The notes: generated by a model from the sequence alone, not told the origin. 64,000 nucleotides of DNA from Termitomyces sp. T153 (GCA_018296165.2 JACKQL020000066.1:186001-250000), one strand, 5' to 3'; shown: positions 11,892 through 25,017, counted from the first letter of the stretch. A program made the numbers and translations.

Positions 11892-13834
11892 ATGTCTATC
11901 CAGGACGCCATGGACACTGACCCCCAGGCCAACACACTGACCCAAGTCACCCCCAACACTCCCATAGAAGAGGATATCACACATTCAAAGTTGACCGACC
12001 TCACACAATCCCCAGACCCAGAGATGACTGAAGCAAATATCCCCTGCCCTGCACAGGAGCCGATGTTAAGACAGAGGGAGAATGACTTTCCACCACTGCC
12101 AAAACCTACACCTGCCAATGCTGTCTTAACAGATGCGCGGCGCCCAGGAAGGGTAAGACTAGTCTTTGGACATGGACAGTCCAAAGAACAAGTAAACTCA
12201 AAGTGCCCACAGCCAACCAGCCCTATGAAGGACAGGACACCCAAGAGACACACCTCCACTGCGGACCCCCCTCTGGGAACCCTGGAGCGACTCCCAAACC
12301 TGGACCTTAGCTATGAACTCTCTCCAACCCCCCCGTATAGAGCACAGAGCACCCACGCAACCAACGACTCAAGTAATGGAAATACTGCTTCTACTGCCAA
12401 TTATCCAATCTTCTCATTTAGTGAAGCATTCACCAGCGGCATACCACAGGGGAACTCTTGGCCTGCCACGGCCCCAGGGCCAAGGGTGGCCAGCATCAGA
12501 GACTCCATGGATATAGATGGAGGCTTCCATGACCAGAGTACCACTGTGATAGTGGATTCAGCCTGGGATGACATCTTAAATGAATCCACCCCGCCTCCCA
12601 CTTCCCAGCCATCCAATATCCAAAAGACCATACCACCAGCAATGGCCAGCACCCCGTGACCCTCCCCCTAGCACGCTACTATACAAGCCATGCAAAAAGA
12701 AACTCTTGACATCTTCTCAGGAGCCACCACCCCCCATCCCTGTGTCAGTAGGCAAACTACAAAAAGCAAAATACATGTTGATGTAAAATACAAAAATCAC
12801 ATCATCACAAATACAACCGGCCTGCAAAGAACAGCAACCCTGAATGGTGGTTGGCCAAAAGTACATCTGAACACCAACCCAATGGACAATGTTGCGCCAT
12901 CACAGATAGCCGCATGGAACAAAGTCACCACACTAAAATTATGGGCCAGGCTTTTTAAGGAAAATATGAGCCCAACAGCCTTGCCACAGTCGATAAAACT
13001 TGAGTGCTCATCAAGAGTCTAGTTTGCATCAAGAATGACATGTCACTTGGAGTCTCGTTCCCCCCTCAAGAACATACCATGGACTCCAAGCATTTCTCCA
13101 CACCATACTACATGCTGATCTCGGGCCTCTCATTGACTCAGGCAGAGTACTTGACAGGCCTGGAGGTAATATCTACCAAGGAGGTCACCATTTTCCTCAA
13201 GTGCTTCGGAGAACAACGGCCCACCTTTGTACTCACCATCTATGGCCTAACCTTCAACGACTCTGAGGAGGCATGCTCTGCAGTCACTGACCTTGTAAAA
13301 TCATGCCTCAATGACTCAGAAGCAATCCAGAAACACATTGCAGAATGTGCCCCCATGCTAAAAGAGTGAGTAGCCAACAACATCCTCAATAGCATCACAG
13401 TGAAGTTTATCGAGGTAAAAAGAAGCAACATGCAAGGGGGCAATTTCAGGGGCTGGAACATCTTCCTCAATCACTCATACCTGTCTGACGAGGACCACAT
13501 TAAACTCATCAAAATCATGAGAACCTGCACATTCCCCTCAGCGACCTCTGGCTTCGGATGCCCCCTACTAGGAAAGGAAACCCTCCTCTGCATGGACTGC
13601 AAATCCATAGACCATGACACACTCAATTGCCCATTTCCAAACCTTCTAGGATGGCTAGGCTATAAACCTGCCCTGATGGCACAAAACCAAGATAGCCTGA
13701 ATGCATATGTGGACGGCATGACTGGCCACAGTGAATACCACACCAACTACAGAGGAAGAGGTCAAGGCAGAGGAGGAGGCAGATGTGGGGGTAGACCCCA
13801 TGGTCAACGAGGATTTGGGGGCCACTGGAACTAG
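11892..13834 (+). pseudogene. LINE ORF1 (gag-like nucleic-acid binding protein), broken
   Basis: ORF1 of a LINE normally coats the element RNA. Reading starts at the ATG at 11892, preceded in frame by a TAG at 11838. The first part is Pro/Thr/Gln-rich and probably disordered. In-frame stops occur at 12657 (TGA) and 12669 (TAG). The frame then shifts by one near 13004-13022 and is again stopped at 13367 (TGA). The C-terminal part has a zinc knuckle with CX2CX4HX4C spacing (CMDCKSIDHDTLNC, about 13593-13634), followed by an Arg/Gly-rich tail ending at 13834. Knuckle plus RG tail is typical of RNA binding. The downstream 430 bases to ORF2 hold no frame of note. Confidence 0.8.
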
Positions 13835-14263
13835 CTCTACCCCATACAGTCCATGTTAAATACCATAAATGCATACTACTTTCAACAATCCCTCCACACC
13901 CTAAATAACCCTGAGTTTATTGCAAAAGTAATACACCTAGGGAGCATCGAGTGCTACCATTGTCGGCAAGTGAGCCATTGCTGGCATGGATATAAAAACT
14001 AACCAGGCACATGACTGAAATATATTGGCCATGAGTGGTACATGTAGGTCATAAGCCTAAGTCGTAAGACAAACAACAGCAGTCTATAAAAAATAGAGGA
14101 AGGTGCCATGCAGCAGTCCTGCTTAAGCTTAGAGCCTCTAACCACCAATCCCACTAGGTGGAGCAAAGTCTCAAAGCAATGTCCCCCCTGAACACTTGGG
14201 AAATGTGTTCACCCCAAGATAGCATGGTTGGCTACTTAGTAAGTCTCAGCAACCACCCCCACA

Positions 14264-17200
14264 TTGAGCAACTTATCAATCGGAATATCATCATCTGGCA
14301 ATGGCATGCGCTTCCTCACTGCTGGTGGGCCTAGAGAGACCGCCACCACTCCGGCCCTTAACACCAGCAATGGGGATAATGGAGGTGGACCCCCATGTAA
14401 ACAGGCTCCTGAAATGGGAGGTGATGACACAGAGGCAAGCAAAAGAACATGTCCAACGCCCCAAGTTTTTGAGCTGCAAGACGGAGGAATAGACCACAAC
14501 AATGGTACCCTCAGTACTGACCCCAACATCTTTGACCTTGAAGATGGGAGGGATCATGACAACCACTTGTGTGTATGACCATACAGACCACAACCAATTT
14601 TAGCTACAGATACACCAAATAGACAGTCCACAAAAAATACAAAAGCCACTCTGAAAATAGCCACCCTGGACATCAGAGGATACCAAACAGCAGGTGCTCC
14701 AGGAGGAGAAACGAAATGGAATAGGGAAAATAAAATAGGTATACTCATGGTTCAGGAATCTCACCTGATGGAAGAACGCAAAAACAACATCGAGAAACTG
14801 TTTGGTAAGAGAATGAAAATCTTCATCTCAATGGACCCAGACAGCCCAACCACAAAGGGGGGCATGGCAGTAGTCCTAAACCGTAACCTAATTAATGTAC
14901 AAGGTGCCAGCTCGACAGAGATCATACCTGGGAGAGCTATGCTGACATCAGTAAACTGGCACAAGAATGAGGTAATTAACATCCTTACTATCTATGCTCC
15001 AAATGTGACCAAACATGAGGGTACAGAAAACAGCACCTTCTGGATGAACCTGAATAGATATTTCATTAACAACCTGACTGCCAGAGTAGACATCCTAGCA
15101 GGAGACTTCAATGTTGTAGAAGATGCCCTGGATAGGACACCAAACAGATCTGACCCACATGAGGCAACAGCAGCCCTAGGCACACTAAAACAAACATTAT
15201 ACCTAAGTGATGCCTGGAGAGACTCTTTTTCAACTAGACAAGCCTTCTCTTTCTTTCAGGATGCCACCTCTGCTATGTCCAGAATTGATAGAATTTATAT
15301 GACAGACATATTAAAGGTGTCTACACAAGAATGGAACATCGCACCCACTGGCATCCCAGGTACTGACCACCACTTGACATCAGTCAATATAGCACATGCT
15401 GAAGCTCCAATAGTGGGAAGAGGCAGATGGACCTTAAAGAAACATGTAATAAGGGATAAGAAATTCAGAACCTTTGTTATCCAATCAGGGGCAAAAGCCC
15501 TGCTAGATATTAAGACAATCAATGGCCATCGTTCACAAGAATATAACCCACAAACAATCTATACGAAATGGAAGGAGAGCATTCTGAAAATGGTGTTAGA
15601 ACATGACAAGACAATAATTCCAAAATACCAAACAGAAAAGAAGTCAATAGTCAATGAGATTGAAACTGCCCTGAGTGCGAACGACTTGGACACAGAGGAG
15701 AAGAGAAATGCCCTAAGTCAAGCCACCAGAAAACTTGAAAATCTGGAGAGAAAGAACCACACAACCCTGAGAGATAGAATAGCAATAAAGAACAGGCTAG
15801 AAGGCAAAACCCTATGCAAATTCTGGACATGATCCAGTAAACAAATGAGCCCAAGGGACATAATCTTTTCACTCAAGAAAGAAGACCCAGCCCAAAATGA
15901 GTCACCCTATGTAAACAACTCTGTGAAGATGGCTGAACTGGTGAGAACCTACCACAACAATCTCCAAAACCAATGAAGGGACATCCCAGAGGAAATGAAG
16001 GAAGCAAAGATTAGGAAAGTCCTAAGTACCATCAAAACACATACTAGTACACACCAATACTTGGAGCTGAGCATAAATATCCAAACCAAGGAATTACTGC
16101 ACTCACTGAAAGAATCAAACAATAATTCTGCACCTGGACTGGATGGCATCCCATATGACTTCTGGAAATCTATGAACGACCAATTTATCAACAACTCAAA
16201 GAACAATTTACAAGGAGGTACACAATGCACCACATGCAACATAATTGAACTACTCCACCTTAACTGTGAGGATATACAGGAGCATGGGATATCTACGAAC
16301 TCACCTTTCTCCGAGGGGTGGATGTGCCCACTGTATAAAAAGAATGAAAGGACAGACATATCAAATTATAGACCCATTACCTGCCTCAACACCAACTACA
16401 AACTCTTCACCAAATCCCTAGCCACTCGCCTGTCCTTAATAATTAGAGACCTGATCCATTCAAGCCAAGCAGGATTCATACCTGAGCAAAGTATAACAGA
16501 ACAAACAAAACTAATCCGCATGATGATCCATTATGCAGAGGCTAAGGAGCAGAATGGCCTAATTGTTGCATTAGACCGAAAGAAGGCTTATGACAAGATT
16601 GAACACAAATACCTGTGGAGGACGTTCAAGAAGTTTGGCATTCCGCAACATTTCATCAATACAGTAAGGTCCCTATATGAAAAAGCATATGCCTGTGTCA
16701 TGATAAACGGCATACTCAGCTCCCCCTGGCAAGTCACCAGGGGAGTAAGGCAAGGTGACCCATTGTCTTGTTTACTTTTTGACCTTGCTATAGAACCTCT
16801 AGCCACATCTCTGAGGGAGTTCAACCTGAAAGAATATATGCTACCAGGTCAAGTAGAAAAACTCATTGCCAACCTCTTCACAGATGACACCACCACTTTC
16901 TTGTCGGAAGATAATGATCTAGAGACACTGAACCCCATCCTTGACAACTGGTGCATAGTGTCAGGAGCAAATTTTAACACCACAAAGATGGAAATAATAC
17001 CAATAGGTATTAAGGAATACCAGCAGCAGGTCCTCCAGGAAAGGAGAATGAAACCAAATGGCTCAAGAATCCCAGAATCCATCCACATAGTCGAAGAGGG
17101 TACCCAAATCCAGATTTTAGGAGCATGGTTTGGGAATGGAGTGGACCTCAGCATACCATGGGCGAATGTCCTAGAGAAGATCGATAAAAGCCTAGCAAAC

Positions 17201-19492
17201 TGGGAAAAGAGCAACCCTACCATGGAAGGAAGAAGACTCATCGTGCAAATGGTAATAGCAGGGATGTCTCAATACCTTGCACAGGTGCAAGGTATGCCAG
17301 CCCACATCAAGACAGCTCTGGCAAGAAGAGCCAGCAGATTCATGTGGGCAGAACATAGCCCACTAATAAATGAACAAACAGTGTTCAGGCCACTTGAAGA
17401 AGGTGGGAGAGCACTAGTAGATATAAGAACAAGAAACAATGCCATTGATGTCATGTGGCTAAAATCTTACCTCAGCTTTGGCCCAAACCGTCCCATATGG
17501 GCTATTGTAGTGGACGAGCTCATTGCCATGAATGTGCCCAAGACTGAGGAAAACGTGGATGATAGGGTTAAGGTGAACCCGTTCCTCCAATCATGGAAAA
17601 CCAAGGTATTGACTCACAGTAAAATTTGCCAAGACATAACAAAACTTTTCAAAACAGCAAGAGAATTTAATGTACACCCAGAAGGCATTGCTTTCTCTTG
17701 TGACATCCTACGCAAGATGCCAATATGGTTCCATTTTGCTGCTGATCCCAGGCTGAGAAGAATGAATAATGGGAGGATAGCCACGTGCCTGAAGACAAAA
17801 CACGGCATAAAATATATAGGCAAAACAGAAGATATTGCAAAGAAAATCACATACAATTACTACCTGGGCTCAGATGAATGTGAATGCAGAAGCTGTATGA
17901 ACATAGAGAACACTACAGGTTGCATGCATTCCCACTCCTGCATCACAAGAGCTAATGACATGTTGAACACCCTCCTGGACAAATGGAACCCTCTAACATG
18001 ACAACCTGATGACAGACTTCTAAACAACAGCATAAATTATAACAATGAAGAAAGCCAACCAGGTACATACTTCAATGCTTGCCTGGCAACAGAAGGAAAT
18101 TTGGCTGAGATATTCCAGATCTTTACCACTGGCCAAGTATGCCACCAAGTGTACTCCCCCCAAATCAGAGTGGTAGAGCCTGGGCACCTATCAGCCTTCA
18201 TCCATGGGAGGAGCAGTAAGAACAAGAACTTGGAAGATGGCAGCCTAATGGGAGCGGGAGTAGTCTTCAAAGACTTATAAACCATGAATGCAAGTGAACG
18301 TTGGATTAGTCTTGAAACTGACCTAGGAGGAGGAAGTACACTATTGGCTATTCTCCTGATGTCCCTCAAAGCTGGGATAAGTAAACCAATAAAAATCAAT
18401 ATAAAATCAACAGATATCATTGAAACTCTCACTAGCGATCTAAAGGAAAAAGAGGACTTGGGTTTCATAAGCATCTGAAATGCTGGACTTTTAAAGACAG
18501 TCATAGGCAGACTAAGGATGCACTCCGCCCCAATTGGTCTGCTCAATCTAGCAGACACACAGGTTACCAAAGATGAAATAAAAGCAAAGTCCCTAGCGAG
18601 TGAGGCTATGAGAAAGGAAAGACTGATGGTGCTCCCCCCCATCCCAAGAGAACTCCACCTCACAGGGGCCAAGCTCGCAACAATCTCCCAAGCAATTGCA
18701 TATAAATCAATAAGACAACTGGTGAGAACCCCAGACAGACAGAGAATGGTCAAGACCTTGAATAGTATTATTAGCCACGTTAAGTCGGAGAATAACAGAT
18801 GTCCAAATGCACAACAGGTCTGGTTGAGCCTGCGCAACAAAGACTTCTCGAGACCATTGAGGGTTTTCCTCTGGAAATGCTCCCACAATGCATATAAGAT
18901 AGGCTCGTACTGGAACAAACCAACCATGAAACCTGAGCTAAAAACAAGAGTAAGATGCATACATGATAATGAGGAAGACTCAATGAATCACATTCTAACA
19001 GAATGTCGATGTGCCGGCCAAGCCATTGTGTGGGACATGGTGAACAAAATATGGCAAAGGAAAACTGGAGTCACACTTCCAAGGCAAAGCATCAGCTCTA
19101 TCCTAGGATGCGCGCTAGTGAATAAGTGAGATAAAGACAGCCAGCCCTCCCAAGGCCTATCCTGCCTTTACAGGATTGTCATAACAGAAGCAGCCCATTT
19201 TATCTGGGTCCTCAGATGCAAAAGAGTGATACAGAATGACGACAACCCCCACACCTTAGTGGAAATAACAAATAGATGGAATATGATTATATCTCAGAGA
19301 GCCAAACTAGATGTCAAACTAACAGCCAGAAGGTTAGGAAAGAAATTGTTAGACTCCACCCTAGTTATAGAAACTTGGGAGAGCACAGGTCTGATGGAAA
19401 TCAGCCAGTTACATGAGAACCAACTGCATAGAATGGAACATGGCAGGGTTTTAGTGGGTAGTGGGTCCATTACGAGGGGAGGAATAGGTTGA
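14264..19492 (+). pseudogene. LINE ORF2: endonuclease, reverse transcriptase, RNase H, with seven stops
   Basis: One single reading frame runs from about 14264 to the stop at 19490. It is interrupted by stops at 14576, 15830, 15974, 17999, 18278, 18476 and 19127; six are TGA and one is TAA. An AP-type endonuclease comes first, with IATLDIRG near 14650, GDFNVVED near 15100, SRIDRIY near 15280 and TDHH near 15362. The reverse transcriptase at about 16320-17100 has LDRKKAYDKIEH, GVRQGDP and FTDD, where FADD is usual. A decayed RNase H begins near 18230 (DGSLMGAGVVF). A CX3H...HX4C-like motif closes the protein near 18950-19010. No frameshift was seen, so inactivation is by point mutations only. 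The true start codon is uncertain. Confidence 0.85.
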
Positions 19493-19764
19493 TCTCCTCC
19501 ACGGGCCTATAGCCCCACACATGTGCATAAAAGCATTTCCTTGTGGAGAACACCAACATGCTGCCCAACAATGGAACCTGGTTTAAAGCCCGGGTGTGCA
19601 GCCATGTGGGCAATAGGAGGACACCAAGGGCATTGTGCTCTCATCACTGTAAACGCTACTCCAAAAAAAAAAAAAAAAAAAAGACTGCCCCATATATGAA
19701 AGTCTTGTAACATCACATGATGTCAACAGCACCAAATGTTGAACCGCACAAAAAAAGGACAACC

Positions 19765-19850
19765 AAAGGAAATTGAACCAGCAACCTTCTAAATGACAAG
19801 CAAAAGTGCAAGAAAGGCACAATAGGACCATTGAACTAACAGACTGAGTG
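19765..19850 (-). other. tRNA-like head of a SINE candidate
   Basis: On the minus strand an A-box-like TTAGTTCAATGG (19828-19839) precedes a B-box-like GGTTCAATTTCC (19768-19779), the internal RNA polymerase III promoter layout of tRNAs and tRNA-derived SINEs. The B box carries CA where functional tRNAs have CG, as expected from CpG decay. The folded body is not a clean cloverleaf, so this is not called as a tRNA gene. The element would run leftwards into the inverted repeat split by the LINE. Confidence 0.45.
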
Positions 19851-20069
19851 ATAAGTCTTAACACATCAGGCCTATGGACCCATGAGCCCTGCCTTTTGAG
19901 TATATGGTTAGCCTGGTTAGAGTTCAGTTAGAGTTCCAGTTAGGTAGTTAAAGGCTTGGTTAGGTTCTGTTAAGGTTCTGTTAAGGTTTTGTTAATATGC
20001 TTAGGGGTGGCAGGGATATTTTGAAGGGGAGCTTGCTCCCCTTATTATAATGTATTTGTGTTATAATCA

Positions 20070-20240
20070 AGGTTCCTTGGTCAAGTGGTTATTGTTGTAC
20101 TGATGGTTGTTTTTGGGATTGTGGTCACAGGTTCAATTCTCCTAAAATATTTGGCCAAAAATTGCTAGGCAGGTGATACATGTCATTATAAGCTGTAATA
20201 TATTAAGCCTGCCTTGTAGTTACAAGGTTCTAATATATGA
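20070..20240 (+). other. tRNA-like SINE candidate with palindromic tail
   Basis: An A box TGGTCAAGTGG (20078-20088) and a B box GGTTCAATTCT (20130-20140) lie 42 bp apart, close to tRNA spacing. The following 90 bases (tgtcattataagctgtaatatatt and onward, ending near TTACAAGGTTC) resemble the palindromic sequence at 10076-10134. It is probably a decayed tRNA-derived SINE. No other full copy is visible in this window. Confidence 0.45.
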
Positions 20241-21954
20241 TATTGACTGTACTGCCTGAGGGTATCTGTGCACACCTTGTGGGATGGGATGGGACAAATG
20301 GGATGGATGGCTGGAAGTGTGATGGGTACTTGCCTGATATTCACAGACTTTTCACCATCAGAAAACATATGTATGTGGGATCTACTTATAGGATAAAATC
20401 CATGAGAACAAGGAGGAGTAGACCAACATGTCAATTCATCCATAAACCATTGTATCCAGGTCAACAACCTTCAGTACATTTTGAATCTGGGTATGAGGCA
20501 AGTCACATCCCAACCTGACCAAAGAAAATTGTCTTGATCTGGATGATTGATTAAGACCTCAAAAGTCCATTTTGTGAGCACAATTTTGGATCAGTTTCCC
20601 ATGCTTGCAATTGGATGGCTGATTTTTATTTGATTTCAATGCTTGATTTCACACTCAATGCTTGTTATCTGTTTCAGCTTTCTCTTTGATTTTTTGCAGT
20701 AATTTTGGCATTGTCATTGTGGCTCCTAAGCACAATGTACATCAAATCCCTTGCCTCAGTTACAAGATGGGAGGGAAGCTGTTCTGAGCTCTTTGCCACC
20801 ATGTCAGGAACAGGCCATCTTCCACTATGCAGCACACAAGGTTGTCAATGTACCTCATTCTTTGCTTTTGGAACAGCAGCCATGCAGCCTCTGAGCATTG
20901 ACTTCCTGCTTGGTTTTGTAGGCAATCTCATAATGAATTCAGCACTGCAAGCTTTGATATTCACATTTTTTTTGTCTGAATAAATTCTCTACAGACATCT
21001 TCAAACCCTGTTGATCCTCATCACTATGTGCTCACTGCCAGACACCATCCTTTATGCATCTTTTAGAGCTACCAATGTCAAATCCTCCTGCTTCTTTCTA
21101 GTATTATTAAATCTGCAAGTTCAATGTCATTATTGATAGCATTATGGACCCCTCCTGCATCCAAGAACTCTACATCTGCTAGTGCATGCAGTGTTATCCT
21201 TTCCACCTTATATCTCACAGATTTTTTGCAGCTAATGTCAATAGCTCTCATGTACAATCATAAGTGTGACTTCAACCTATGCTCTACCCACTTGCTTCCT
21301 CCAAACATCTGGAATTTCATCCAACCCAACACTTACTGGTGGCCCTTGTACCCAGGTGCATCATCCACAAAGCCATAATGTTGGAAGTCCCCCTTCATCC
21401 TGATTATGTACCTCCAACTTGTCTGAATATATCACATATTGTGTTGTTGTCTGCATTTATGCAGAACACATGTGTGCATACTGGAAGTTGCCAAAACATA
21501 GGAAAAGACAGAAATAAGTACTCAGCAAGAATAGAGTCTTATCAATGCCCCTTATTTGCATGGAAGGCCTGAGAGATCTTTGCTTGTAATAGATTATCCT
21601 TTGCCTCTTGGACATCAGATTCCAACCATTCAAAAGCTTTGTTAGCCATCTTGATGGCATCAGTCAGGTTCATCAGAGCCTTGTGAGACAAAGGAGGAAT
21701 CAAGCAAGGACTCCTACCCATTTTTGGATGGAAATTTTTTCAAGCTTGAGATTTCACTGCTAATCATACATATTTCAGGTCTATGGGTTTGTTTAAAATG
21801 ATGTAGAGAAACAAGATGTCTGACACAAGCAAAAATCAATGGCTCTATTTGTCAGGCAAAACATCCCAGTCTAGCAGATTATTTGACACTTGGTGCACAT
21901 CCTGGTGATTATGCAGGCCCCTGTATTGATGCAAGTAGTGAGTGAGGTTTTTTT
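20241..21954. other. CpG-poor DNA with short minus-strand coding remnants
   Basis: No intact gene is present. On the minus strand, 21075-21265 reads as about 57 codons (around RYKVERITLHALADVEF). A stretch near 21540-21690 reads about 45 codons (around KANKAFEWLESDVQEAKDN, read approximately). These could be exons of a decayed host gene or transposon protein, but I recognise no family. Confidence 0.35.
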
Positions 21955-22880
21955 CTTTTCTCTCTCAAAGGTCTCTCCCCTACCAGTGTCTCACCAGCCC
22001 CTGTACCCCTACTATACCTCAACCAACCCCTCCAGTGCCCCCTAATGCTTCAAGCCCCCAGAACAATGCCTGGAGCTGCTTGTTTACTCTGGAGATGCAG
22101 ATGAGACTTACTCAAGCCTCCCTAACTACCCACTCTTCAACCACTGAGTCTGTGTCCCTATCACTCCAGGCCATCCTGGAGTGCCTCCCACCTGCTCCTA
22201 CCACTCTCTCTCTATGTCCCCAGAAGCTGCAGAATATTTGATTTCTGCACCTTGCTATGATAGCTTGGTGCTCCACACAAAAATCCCTTGTTCTGCACTC
22301 CCAGATGTTTACAATGGCAACTGCAAGGCAGGGGAGTGTTTTCTTTAGTCCTGCATCACCTAAATCCAGTTGAGCAACAAAATGATTGCTTCCTACACCT
22401 TGAAGATTGCCTAGGTCCTGTCCTACATGAAGGCAGGCCAGGTTTCAATGTATGCATTTCATGTTTTTTGATGTCCTGGAGGAGCAAAGCAGTTTTGCTG
22501 GCTGGGTGGAGTTTGAGAAGAATTTCTGACCTGAATTCCTTCCCCTTGATCCTGCTAAGACTGCTGCCCTTGCCCTCCAAAACCAAGACCAGGTATGGTC
22601 AAGGGAAGTGGTTCCTCAATGATTATATTGACTCATTCTGCATGTTGGTTGAGGAGGCCAGATACCCTGATGGTCTGCAGCTCTGTCTCACCTTCCATAA
22701 TAGACTCCTCCACTTGCTCATGGACCATATTGACAGCATGCCTGAGGGGCACCTTATCAATAAATGTGTCAAGACCTAGTACAAGATAGTGTGTGAGCAG
22801 TGACAGTTGATGGAGCTGAAGTGCAACCTGTGACAAGTGCAGCACCCTCCAATGGTTCCTTGGCCACTGGCTGTCCCTTG
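21955..22880 (+). pseudogene. Gag fragment of a G-A type gypsy element
   Basis: The sequence from ggtctctcccctaccag onwards parallels 30719-31660 in the G-A element, first the Pro/Thr-rich gag N-terminus and then the conserved helical gag core. Stops and frame changes break it throughout. No LTR, protease or polymerase is attached, and similarity ends at about 22880. The next 450 bases (22881-23330) match nothing else here and show no gene. Confidence 0.6.
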
Positions 22881-23339
22881 AGCAGGCTCATTCCTCCTTG
22901 CTCTGTCCCATGTCACCTTTATTGGAAAGGTATTGCAGGGTGCACATCAGCATGTGATCACTGCAATACTGTGGAGGGAATGGAGGAACTGTATAGTTTT
23001 GGAGATACATATCAGAACCAGAGATTGGGAATACCTCAGTCATTATACACACACTGGCTGAGGTATGTCTTGTATCCAATGGATTCTGTAATTGCTATTG
23101 AGGCTGATGGAAAAGCAGTCTCAAAGTCTGTAATCTCTACCACTCCCACTGGTTGGTGGGGCTTCCTGAACCTGTTACCTGATCATCCTAAATATACTGA
23201 ACCCCATTTGGGTCAGTGTCAGGCTAGACAGAACAGTGGCAGATACATGGAGATCCCTTACCATGCTGCATGATGCAAAGACAGATCTTGGGTTATTGCA
23301 TGCCAAGGAGGAGCTCAACTTAAAAGTATAAAACATTGG

Positions 23340-24372
23340 GACAGTTTTTTGAGCATCTCTAATTTTGGTATTTAGTACTTTGTATGTCCTCCATTTGCCT
23401 TGATGATTGCCTGAATCCTTCTAGACATGCTTTCTATCAGTCTTTGGCATATCTCTGGTGGTATTTCATTCCACTCCTTTGCAACCCTCTCCTACAATTC
23501 ATGCACATCATGAGGAAGTGTTTCATACTACCTAAGCTGCTCCTTGAGGTAGTCCCAGAGGTGTTCAATAGGGCTAAGATCAGGGAATTGGGCTGGCCAC
23601 CAGGAGACATCAAAGTTGTTGTCTTCAAACCACTTGTTAGCCCTCTTGGAGTTGTGTTTGGGGAAATGGTCCTGTTGAAAGTAGTGGGCACCCTCCTCCA
23701 TCTCCAACTTTTCAAAGCTCTCTTTTGCTCCATCATCCTAAGTTTCACAGTACTGCTCTGCATTCATAATCCCCACCACCTCTACCAGCTTTCCTACTCC
23801 ATTCCAACCCATATGACCCCATACTATGAGATTATTCCCTCCTCCGTGTTTCACAGTAGATGTAGTGGTTTGGTCTGAAATGCCTTCTCCTCATAGCTTC
23901 CACACATACTGCTTTCTATCTAATCCAATCTTGTTAATCTTTGTCTCATCTGTCTATAACACTCTTTTCCAGTCCTCCACAGTCCAGTTCTGATGCTCTT
24001 GAGCCCATTTAAGTCATAGTTGCCAATGTCTAGCTTTGAGCATAGGAACTTTCCTTTTTGTCACAGACAAATACCCCTCCTCCTTCAGCACATTCTGGAC
24101 AGTCTGAGGAGAGACAGGGTTGAAAATGATGTTGTTGATAAAATTGGTGGCCTGGATGGCTGTATCAAGTTTTCCAGTTGAGATTTGTTGAACAATAGCC
24201 TGTTTATCACATGGAGTAAGCTTAGCAGGATGGCCTCCAGAATCAACTCTTTACTAATCCTCCCAATAGTAGACTTTCCCAGACCAGTTTTAGCCCCAAT
24301 CAGATGCAGAGAATACTCTTGAGCAAGGAGAGAAGCAACAGTAGAGCATTGTGCAGGAGAAGTAGCTTTCAT
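23340..24372 (-). pseudogene. Tc1-type DDE transposase, inactive
   Basis: The protein would cut and paste a Tc1/mariner transposon. It starts on the minus strand at the ATG at 24370-24372. The N-terminal helix-turn-helix reads ...LGKSTIGRISKE and is then frame-shifted. The catalytic core follows in pieces: a first Asp in TDETKINKIG (about 23930-23960), a degenerate second site (QQDHFPKHNSKRANKWF, where QDNDPKH is usual), and PAQFPDLSPIEHLWDYLKE (about 23540-23600) with the third acidic residue. Stops and frameshifts make it non-functional. Its 5' end is cut off 23 bp upstream of the ATG by the LTR at 24395, so one terminal repeat is missing. Confidence 0.8.
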
Positions 24373-24394
24373 GATGGTGGTTGAAGGTCAAGAT

Positions 24395-25017
24395 TGTCAC
24401 AACCCATTTCCAGAACCCTGGATCTCATTTCCAGCCACCTTGCTTCTCCAGAGTTCCCCACTCCCTCATTAACTCCCCCAACCTTTGTTCACCCATGCCA
24501 TACACTCCAGGTAACTCCAATGCTTCTCCAGCAAACCCCAATGACCCCCTGGCTAACTCCAACACCTTTCCCACAGCCTTTGATGCTTCCCCTGCCTCTC
24601 CTGAGCCTCTAGGACTATTGTTTCATTATTGTTTTGTATCTTTGCTGAATCTATTTTTGTTCTTGTCTCAATCTCATCTTGACTCCATCTTGTCTCATTT
24701 GACTCTGTTTTCCTCATTGTGTTCAAGTCCTTGCAACCTTAACACCATTACAGACTCCACATTTACAATTATGAACTTCAAACACTTCTTAAACCAACTC
24801 CAGACCTCACTATTTGCTTGGCCCCAAGACCCATCAACATCTGTTGATCCCCCATCAAACTCCAGCTCCACTGCCATCACTTGCACAGCCCCCATTTGCC
24901 CTGCACCACCATTACTTGCTTCCAGACTTGTGCCTAACACCCCCTTTGAGTTCAACCCTTCCCTATACTTTGTCTTAGGCTTCCTCAGACCACCCTGGAC
25001 TTGTTTGGACCACTCCC
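24395..25017 (+). mobile_element. Family L LTR, 5' part, interrupted by the G-B1 element
   Basis: It begins TGTCACAACCC and follows the copy at 45262 base for base in outline, including the blocks read as TPGNSNASPANPNDPLANS. It stops at 25017 where the LTR of the G-B1 element begins. The missing 3' part was not found on the other side. L was therefore present before G-B1 arrived. Confidence 0.75.

Larger units (their letters stand above)
10135..19682 (+). mobile_element. Tad1-type LINE, full length but inactivated
   Basis: A non-LTR retrotransposon with 5' UTR, ORF1 (gag-like, CCHC), ORF2 (endonuclease, reverse transcriptase, RNase H) and a 20-nt poly(A) tail at 19663-19682. The boundaries are supported by a target-site duplication: the sequence aagactgccccatata occurs at 10119-10134 and again right after the tail, ending at 19696. 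A solo LTR (10571-11735 plus a 5-bp duplication) is nested in the 5' UTR, so the LINE itself is about 8.4 kb. Domain order with a C-terminal RNase H and a final CCHC-like motif fits the Tad1 clade of fungal LINEs (family knowledge). Both ORFs carry stops, so it should be immobile. Confidence 0.9.

Noticed and set aside
19765..19850. Functional tRNA gene
   Set aside because: The A and B boxes are there, but acceptor and anticodon stems do not pair and the B box lacks the conserved CG.
22881..23330. 157-codon plus-strand frame at 22800-23273
   Set aside because: It starts inside the gag fragment in another frame and has no recognisable motif.
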